A stretch of 64,000 nucleotides of DNA, from NCBI GenBank assembly GCA_002973635.1, contig CP027224.1, forward strand, positions 2,738,501 to 2,802,500, in the 5' to 3' direction. This document shows, one piece after another, positions 59,088 through 64,000 of this stretch. The position numbers and the translations under genes were made by a program. Under the pieces are notes generated by a model. The model worked only from the letters and a program-made list of their open reading frames with translations, was not told the DNA's origin and did no database searches. Position 1 is the stretch's first letter. The number at the start of each line of letters is the position of its first letter. Source of the DNA: Lysinibacillus sp. B2A1 (GTDB lineage Bacteria; Bacillota; Bacilli; Bacillales_A; Planococcaceae).

Positions 59088-60380
59088 CTAATATTCTCTT
59101 ACTTCAAATGAAGCAATTTTATCATGTACGACATATTCAGTTACCTTTTTATAAGGTGAAATTGTTTTTGAAAATTTGAATGTTGAAGTACCTTGTGCAC
59201 TATCAAACCAATTTAAGTAATTGTTTAAAACAGCATTCGTTACATCATATTCCTTTGTTATACCGTTCACCAAAGTGATACTTAGAATCGCGCTCGATGA
59301 TTCACTAATCGGTTTCTTGACAATAACCGTACTAGTAGCTGAAATATCTGTGTTTTCTATTGTTGCTGTAATGATTGTTGTACCTTCGCGAATAGCAGTT
59401 ACATTACCATTCTGATCTACAGTTGCAATTGATTCATCACTAGAAGACCATATTACTTTTACTGTATCTGGAGTAACTGTAGCCGTTAATTTATCTTGGC
59501 TGCCTTCCAAAAGTTCTAGTGAAGCCTTATCCATTGTGATGGATTCAAGTTCTGTACTTCCTTGCTTCTTAACAGTAACTACACAATCGGCACTTAGATT
59601 TGTATTTTCTATTTTTGCTGTTACAGTAATTACTCCTTCTTTAATGGCAATGACATTCCCGTTTTGGTCAACAGTCGCAATACTTTCATCACTACTTGTC
59701 CAAATAACATTTGCGCTATTTGGTGTCACAGTGGCAGTTAGTTTTTCTGTGTTACCTTCAAATAATTCAATATTATTTTTGTCTAATGAAATAGACTCTT
59801 CATTTGGATTTATTAAAAATCCATCAACATCAATTGCGTCAAGGTATAAATCATTCTGCCATGACCCTTTAGCATTTTTTTTTATTTCCACATGATGCAT
59901 ACCTTCAGATAATCCTGTTTTCTCGTACACAAATATTGGACCACTAGTTGAACCTACTAAAGAAAAGCTTTCTTCATTATCATCTATTAATATTCTAATA
60001 TCCTTTGAATAACCAGAATAATAATTTGAAATAATTCTTACTTTCGTCCCACTGAATACAAACTGTATTATATCGTCTTTCTTGGCAGATGATGAAGCAT
60101 GCCTACTGCCGTTGTAATAAGTTGAAGATGTGCTTAGTGACCAACCTGATCCTATATACTGGATACTTGAATGAGAATCGTCATATCTTTTCCAACCAAT
60201 TTCGGGTTTCAATAGTCGACTTCCTACTACTGCACTGTTTTCAGGCGTATTATTTAAATTAGTTACCCCTTCTTCGTAATCCTCAGCTTCTGCAGCTGAA
60301 GCACTTTCAATATTAAAACTTACTAGTGTTAGCATTATTAAAGCTAAATAAATAAAACCTTTTTTAAACAAATTAACCAC
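59088..60380 (-). CDS. Secreted modular protein B: CBM-like + two BIG2 + conserved C-terminal module
   Basis: 430 aa from GTG 60380 (AAGGAGG 8 nt upstream). A signal peptide (ending ESASA-A), an extra acidic stretch, the CBM-like module (about 55-190; LLKPEIGWKRYDDSHSSIQYIGSGWS...IQFVFSGTKVRIISNYYSGYS...LYLDAIDVDG), two near-identical BIG2 domains (about 196-275 and 281-358, both with SSDESIATVDQNGNV), and the C-terminal module (about 365-430; AILSITLVNGITKEYDVTNAVLNNYLNWF...VVHDKIASFEVREY). The duplicated BIG2 units point to recent domain gain. Confidence 0.78.
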   Translation of the reverse strand: MVNLFKKGFIYLALIMLTLVSFNIESASAAEAEDYEEGVTNLNNTPENSAVVGSRLLKPEIGWKRYDDSHSSIQYIGSGWSLSTSSTYYNGSRHASSSAKKDDIIQFVFSGTKVRIISNYYSGYSKDIRILIDDNEESFSLVGSTSGPIFVYEKTGLSEGMHHVEIKKNAKGSWQNDLYLDAIDVDGFLINPNEESISLDKNNIELFEGNTEKLTATVTPNSANVIWTSSDESIATVDQNGNVIAIKEGVITVTAKIENTNLSADCVVTVKKQGSTELESITMDKASLELLEGSQDKLTATVTPDTVKVIWSSSDESIATVDQNGNVTAIREGTTIITATIENTDISATSTVIVKKPISESSSAILSITLVNGITKEYDVTNAVLNNYLNWFDSAQGTSTFKFSKTISPYKKVTEYVVHDKIASFEVREY

Positions 60381-60491
60381 TTATGTATCCTCCTTAAAAT
60401 TATATAAGGTTATTTCATTTAATAACCTACAATAACAACTTTAACCATACCTATACTTATTTACCATAATAAAAATCGTCTAATTCTAATG

Positions 60492-60522
60492 AAAAAAGCC
60501 ACTCATTTGAGTAGCTTTTATA
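60492..60522. terminator. Bidirectional terminator
   Basis: AAAAAGCCACTC and GAGTAGCTTTTA pair around ATTT, serving the minus-strand lipoprotein gene that ends at 60529. Confidence 0.8.
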
Positions 60523-60528
60523 ATAATT

Positions 60529-61140
60529 TTATTCTAATCCCATTTGTGTTTTATTCATTAATTTACCATCCTGAATGGTAATAGCAGCACTGGATAATGC
60601 TTTTTCACCAGCATAAGTATACATTTTTAGATTACCTGATTCAGACATTAAATCTCCTTCACCGCCAAGAATCTCAAATACTTGCGCTTCTGTCATACCA
60701 TTTTCAAGTTTATTAAATTGATCAATTGTTATTTTTACATCAGATGAACCCACACCTACTTGAGTTTTATTAATTAACTTTCCACCTTGGAACATCATAG
60801 TAGAAGATGACAAGACGCCATCTGTCTCAAATTCATACATAACTGTATGATGTGGTTCGCCAGCTGAACCTGTTTCAGAAAGAACTTTACCTTCAGCACC
60901 AACAATTTTAACTACTTCTTCATATGTCATGCCTTCTTTAATTTGTTTAAACTTTTCTTCAGTTAATTTACCATCTTCTTTAGTAACTGGTGCTGATGTT
61001 TCTTGTTTTGTAGCATCCTCTTTTGATGTCTCAGTAACTGGTTTTTCCTTTTCACCTGGTTCTTCTTTTGCTTTTTCTTCTCCACAACCTGCTAATCCTA
61101 AACTTAATACTAATGCTGCGCTAAAAATTAGTTTTTTCAT
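60529..61140 (-). CDS. Lipoprotein with two DUF3862/BLIP-like repeats
   Basis: 203 aa. A lipoprotein signal peptide with lipobox LAGC (C19), an E/K/T-rich linker to about residue 58, then two similar ~65-residue units: LTEEKFKQIKEGMTYEEVVKIVGAEGKVLSETGS...GKLINKTQVGV and ITIDQFNKLENGMTEAQVFEILGGEGDLMSESGN...GKLMNKTQMGL. Such tandem units form the BLIP/SmpA-like alpha-beta fold, used for protein-protein contact on the outer membrane face. Possible role: surface binding or superinfection exclusion, not shown. RBS GGGAGGAAT. Confidence 0.8.
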   Translation of the reverse strand: MKKLIFSAALVLSLGLAGCGEEKAKEEPGEKEKPVTETSKEDATKQETSAPVTKEDGKLTEEKFKQIKEGMTYEEVVKIVGAEGKVLSETGSAGEPHHTVMYEFETDGVLSSSTMMFQGGKLINKTQVGVGSSDVKITIDQFNKLENGMTEAQVFEILGGEGDLMSESGNLKMYTYAGEKALSSAAITIQDGKLMNKTQMGLE

Positions 61141-61427
61141 TTTGAAAATTCCTCCCTTTATATTTCCATTTTAGGTAATCTGAATACAAATGTACATAAA
61201 AAAACAGACAACCAATATTTAGTCAACAGTTTTAAAATTTACGTCTATAATCTAAAACGAAATGAGCCTCATATTTTGAACCTATTGCCTATTTTATTAT
61301 TAAATTATTTTGTATGAAAATATCGTAATTTGTATAATTATGTATTTATTTGTTGAACGAATATAGTAGTATTGTGTCGAATTTCCTTGCATAATTTTAA
61401 ATAGACTAAGACATTAGGAGGGTAATT
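61141..61427. other. Divergent promoter region, no gene seen
   Basis: 287 AT-rich nt between the lipoprotein and the third modular secreted protein. It should contain both promoters; a -10-like TATAATT occurs near 61334 (GTATAATTATG). RBS AGGAGGG for 61428 is at its right end. Confidence 0.4.
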
Positions 61428-62456
61428 ATGAAAAAAATTTTAGGCTTGTTAATGGCGATTATTTTATTTAGTTTTTCATTAGATTCGTTTTATGGAAGCA
61501 AGGCAGAGGCAGCAACATTAGGACAACAATTATTACAACCAGAAGAAGGTTGGAAAAGGTTTAATAATGATTATGAATCTTTTCAATATAGCAGTAACAT
61601 GATTAATTACACAGAATCAAAATCATTTCAGGGAGATCATCATTTAGTTCCGGATACAAACCCAGGAAACGGGAGTCTCGAATTTAAATTTAAAGGTACA
61701 AAATTTAGAATAATATCTCTAAAAATTCGAAACGGTTTTACATTTGCTAGTTCAAATGTAAAAGTTAATATTGACGGTATAACACAAACATATAATCCTA
61801 TAAATAGCGATAATACTTATAGATATCAGATATTATTATACGAGAAAACTGGTTTGGAAGATACTATGCATTCAGTGAAAATATATACAGATGATAATAA
61901 AACTCTAGTAATAGATGCAATAGACATAGATACTGACGGTGAGATTTATCCCCCCGACACAATTGTGGAATCATTAAAACTAAATAAAGAAACATTGGAT
62001 TTGACTGTTGGTTCCAGTGAATCACTTATTGCAACAATTCTTCCAGAAAACGCTACTAACAAAGTAATTCAATGGACAAGTAGTGATCCAGAGATTGCTT
62101 CTGTCGATAGTAATGGGAATGTAATTGGAAAGAAAGCTGGTAAAGTAACAATTACTGCAACAACTACTGATGGAAGTAACTTATCAGCTACAGCAGAGGT
62201 TACAGTAAAAGAAGCAGAAATCGATGCAAATAGAGCAATATTAAGACTTACAACGACAACTAAAGATATCCATGAGTACGATTTATCTATAACAGAAATA
62301 GAGCAATTTATGAATTGGTTAGATGGTCGTGAAGTGGGACAGGGGAAACCTTACTATAAATTTAAATTAAATGTATCAACAGGAAATATCGTTTCTAGAA
62401 CAGAATACATTATGTACGATAAAATCGTTAGTTTTACTGTTGATGAGTATAAATAA
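61428..62456 (+). CDS. Secreted modular protein C: CBM-like + one BIG2 + conserved C-terminal module
   Basis: 342 aa. A signal peptide (MKKILGLLMAIILFSFSLDSFYGSKAEA-A), the CBM-like module (about 33-178; LGQQLLQPEEGWKRFNNDYESFQYSSN...LEFKFKGTKFRIIS...VIDAIDIDTDG), one BIG2 domain (about 185-264; VESLKLNKETLDLTVGSSESLIATILPENATNKVIQWTSSDPEIASVDSNGNV) and the C-terminal module (about 268-342; RAILRLTTTTKDIHEYDLSITEIEQFMNWL...MYDKIVSFTVDEYK). Same plan as A and B with a different centre. RBS AGGAGGG. Confidence 0.78.
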   Translation: MKKILGLLMAIILFSFSLDSFYGSKAEAATLGQQLLQPEEGWKRFNNDYESFQYSSNMINYTESKSFQGDHHLVPDTNPGNGSLEFKFKGTKFRIISLKIRNGFTFASSNVKVNIDGITQTYNPINSDNTYRYQILLYEKTGLEDTMHSVKIYTDDNKTLVIDAIDIDTDGEIYPPDTIVESLKLNKETLDLTVGSSESLIATILPENATNKVIQWTSSDPEIASVDSNGNVIGKKAGKVTITATTTDGSNLSATAEVTVKEAEIDANRAILRLTTTTKDIHEYDLSITEIEQFMNWLDGREVGQGKPYYKFKLNVSTGNIVSRTEYIMYDKIVSFTVDEYK

Positions 62457-62486
62457 TTGCCAACTTAGAATAAATATATAGAATTT

Positions 62487-62517
62487 AAGACTAGTTGCAT
62501 TTCGCGACTAGTCTTTT
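62487..62517. terminator. Bidirectional terminator
   Basis: AAGACTAGTTGC and GCGACTAGTCTT pair around ATTTC and are followed by TTAG. Serves the convergent genes ending at 62456 and 62542. Confidence 0.85.
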
Positions 62518-62541
62518 AGTATGTAAAACAGACAACAGTGA

Positions 62542-62673
62542 TTAGTTATCTGTTCCACGTTTGGTATTGGACTGCTTAGCTTGTTCAATGACTTCCTCAA
62601 AGGCTGCTTTAATTTCCTCTATCGTATAACCAGCTTCCAGTAATTCTTGAGTTGTTTGTTCTAATCTGTTCAT
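62542..62673 (-). CDS. Small acidic helical protein, 43 aa
   Basis: MNRLEQTTQELLEAGYTIEE then IKAAFEEVIEQAKQSNTKRG and TDN. The AGYTIEEIKAAFEEVIEQA pattern is typical of small phage proteins with a helix-turn-helix-like hairpin. Weak RBS (GGGGATAAC) 5-10 nt upstream. Terminator downstream in its direction. Function unknown. Confidence 0.55.
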   Translation of the reverse strand: MNRLEQTTQELLEAGYTIEEIKAAFEEVIEQAKQSNTKRGTDN

Positions 62674-62748
62674 TAGTTATCCCCATTTAAATTTAATCTA
62701 TATCCAACATTAATAATATTGAAAGTTGCTTGAAATATCAAAAGAGCC

Positions 62749-62931
62749 GTGTTTGTAGGGGCGTATAGCAAGGCTGTGGAGCGTTTAAGTAATAGGGTGA
62801 GTAAATTATTTTATATAGAAGAAACTCCTAATAAAGAGCGTCCAGTGCCTTTCTATAATTGGTTAAATGAACGTGATGGTCATTCAGAAATATGCAGTAG
62901 CCCAAACATAGAAAACTGGCTGGAGTGGTAA
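62749..62931 (+). CDS. Possible small protein or gene remnant
   Basis: 60 codons from GTG 62749: MFVGAYSKAVERLSNRVSKL then FYIEETPNKERPVPFYNWLN and ERDGHSEICSSPNIENWLEW. Composition looks protein-like, but the RBS is poor (AAAGAG) and no family is recognised; it could be the 3' remnant of a longer gene. Confidence 0.35.
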   Translation: MFVGAYSKAVERLSNRVSKLFYIEETPNKERPVPFYNWLNERDGHSEICSSPNIENWLEW

Positions 62932-63065
62932 ATGGATGAAATAATGTTATGGAAAAACACTCTACTTTTGTTGGGTTTTTAACATTCGTTGGTAGAATAT
63001 TAGATTACTAGTATATAATACTAAGATATTATGTTCTTTAAATAAAAACTGTGTAGGGGGAAATA

Positions 63066-63830
63066 ATGAAAAAATTATTTATTGTGTTACTAACAGCATT
63101 TGTATTTACTGTAGTAAGTCCAACAAAATCAGAAGCAAAAGTGATGTACGATGGAGCTGAAGTTGTAAAAGGGCAAACTGGAAAAATGACCTTTAAAAAA
63201 GACATCAAGGTATACAAGAAAAATTCAGATGGTACGTTTGAATCTTTAGTGGTTAAGCGAAATAACTTCTTTAAAACATATGATATTGAGAAATATGATG
63301 GCAAAATATTTTACCAGATGGGGCAATATCGCGTGCAAGCAACGGATCTGGTAGTTTTCAAAGAAGTACCAATAGAAATTCGTTCATCTTTCTATAATAA
63401 CCCAACTTATATTTATATTAATCGTGATGGGATTGCTAATAATTACGGACAGTACTTCAGAGAACAAGACTACTGGAGTATTTCTTATTCTTACTGGAAT
63501 TCAAATAATGAACAAAAACTTAATTATTGCGCTGGCGATAATGATGGTACTTATGATCCGTGTAAATATTATCTTGGTACAGATCTTAAGATCTCTGAGA
63601 CAATATCGAGAGAAAGAGATGTACGTTATGAGATATCTAAAGATGCCGAAGGGAAAACCTATCCGTTAAAAGAATCAAGAACTGAAAAGATTATGAAAAA
63701 GGGAAGCGTTGTTTATTCATGGAGTGATGAAATTAATGGTTATCTGCTTGTGCACAATGACTTAGAAAGAGATGACAGACAATATATTTGGCTTCCAGTA
63801 GATTTATTAAAGCCAGTTAGAGATAAGTGA
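63066..63830 (+). CDS. Secreted protein of unknown function
   Basis: 254 aa. A signal peptide (MKKLFIVLLTAFVFTVVSPTKSEA-K). The mature part is charged and aromatic, with one cysteine pair (NYCAGDNDGTYDPCKYY) that may form a disulfide or bind calcium through the D/N/G loop. The first ~80 residues (GQTGKMTFKKDIKVYKKNSDGTFESLVVKRNNFFKTYDIE...IFYQMGQYRVQATD) and the tail (SVVYSWSDEINGYLLVHN...IWLPVDLLKP) look like SH3-like surface domains. RBS GTAGGGGG. Part of the cargo end. Confidence 0.65.
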   Translation: MKKLFIVLLTAFVFTVVSPTKSEAKVMYDGAEVVKGQTGKMTFKKDIKVYKKNSDGTFESLVVKRNNFFKTYDIEKYDGKIFYQMGQYRVQATDLVVFKEVPIEIRSSFYNNPTYIYINRDGIANNYGQYFREQDYWSISYSYWNSNNEQKLNYCAGDNDGTYDPCKYYLGTDLKISETISRERDVRYEISKDAEGKTYPLKESRTEKIMKKGSVVYSWSDEINGYLLVHNDLERDDRQYIWLPVDLLKPVRDK

Positions 63831-63848
63831 TAGATTAGAAATTATATT

Positions 63849-63890
63849 ATGCCCTCTTATTTATTTGATAAGGGGGCTATTTTTTTATGG
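63849..63890 (+). terminator. Rho-independent terminator
   Basis: GCCCTCTTA and TAAGGGGGC pair with a loop of about 9 nt and a run ATTTTTTTA. The last 110 nt of the window contain a TTGACA-like hexamer (63896-63901) but no gene. Confidence 0.85.
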
Positions 63891-64000
63891 TTTGTTGACA
63901 TGCGAATAGGATGTTTATCGATGTCTTGTGCTTATCTGATTAAAATCAAATAGACCACTCTGTGATGGGGGATCTTAATCTTTTGTATTTATGATAAATT

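Larger units (their letters stand above)
14385..64000. mobile_element. Siphovirus-like prophage integrated in comGC (right end outside window)
   Basis: A full set of temperate phage modules is present in canonical order: integrase, lysogeny switch, recombination/replication, late regulator, accessory segment, packaging, head, long-tail module with tape measure and TP901-1-like parts, holin and endolysin, then surface-protein cargo. The 3' part of comGC is not found before 64000, so the element is at least 49.6 kb. Confidence 0.9.

Noticed and set aside
63424..63669. Plus-strand ORF inside the last secreted protein gene
   Set aside because: Overlaps a gene with signal peptide and RBS; no independent support.
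57322..64000. Right attachment site and 3' part of comGC
   Set aside because: Looked for pilin-like coding sequence and the GGTCCTAATTATGCA junction in this stretch; neither was seen, so attR is taken to lie beyond the window.
1..64000. tRNA or rRNA genes
   Set aside because: No cloverleaf or rRNA-like sequence was recognised on either strand by eye.

Overview
The window reads as a low-GC Bacillaceae/Planococcaceae chromosome, most like Lysinibacillus. This is inferred from the yqgN-rpmG-yqgQ-yqgS-yqgW-yqgX-yqgY-comG gene order shared with Bacillus subtilis, the T-box leader, the RBS style and the S-layer-homology protein; no database search was possible. About 14.4 kb of host chromosome is followed by almost 50 kb of a tailed-phage prophage and its cargo, which runs to the right edge.

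Host part (1-14405). A tryptophan T-box leader (cut by the left edge) precedes trpE, which carries a one-base deletion, and trpG. Then come two small membrane-anchored proteins on the minus strand, rpmG, the folate enzyme yqgN, yqgQ and an LTA-synthase-type protein (yqgS). An IS3-family element sits in a tract of degenerate ~22-24 nt repeats. Next are yqgW, the metallo-beta-lactamase-fold yqgX, a two-gene unit of a short leader ORF plus a YidC/Oxa1-type insertase, yqgY, a winged-helix regulator and the start of the comG competence operon. The leader ORF ends in a sequence strongly resembling the B. subtilis MifM arrest peptide. A perfect 11-bp hairpin follows it and sequesters the insertase ribosome-binding site, so this looks like a divergent MifM-type translational sensor.

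Prophage (about 14385 to beyond 64000). comGC is cut after codon ~26, and a large serine integrase lies immediately behind the break on the minus strand, so the phage appears to have integrated into comGC. The distal comG genes are not in the window. Layout from left: integrase; S24-type repressor with two HTH domains; divergent promoter and Cro-like gene; small early genes, one pair divergent around an SOS-like box; a hairpin-rich spacer; SbcC-like ATPase, RecT-like protein and MBL-fold protein; replisome organizer (with a candidate origin inside) and DnaC-like loader; PcfK/PcfJ-like pair; DUF3102 protein; late regulator. A very AT-rich accessory segment (30.0-34.9 kb) follows, with a three-gene ParA-like cassette, a candidate small RNA, small genes and a secreted modular protein. 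The late region runs terS, terL, portal, head protein, scaffold, coat, connectors, tail tube, frameshifted tail chaperone, tape measure, Dit, fibres, Tal, holin and endolysin.

Right end (57.5-64 kb). Lysogenic-conversion-like cargo in separate transcription units: an SLH-domain surface protein, two more members of the modular secreted family seen at 33.9 kb (same N- and C-terminal modules, different middle domains), a repeat lipoprotein and a further secreted protein. The cargo points to alteration of the host cell surface. With comGC interrupted, the lysogen is predicted to lack transformation unless the phage excises.
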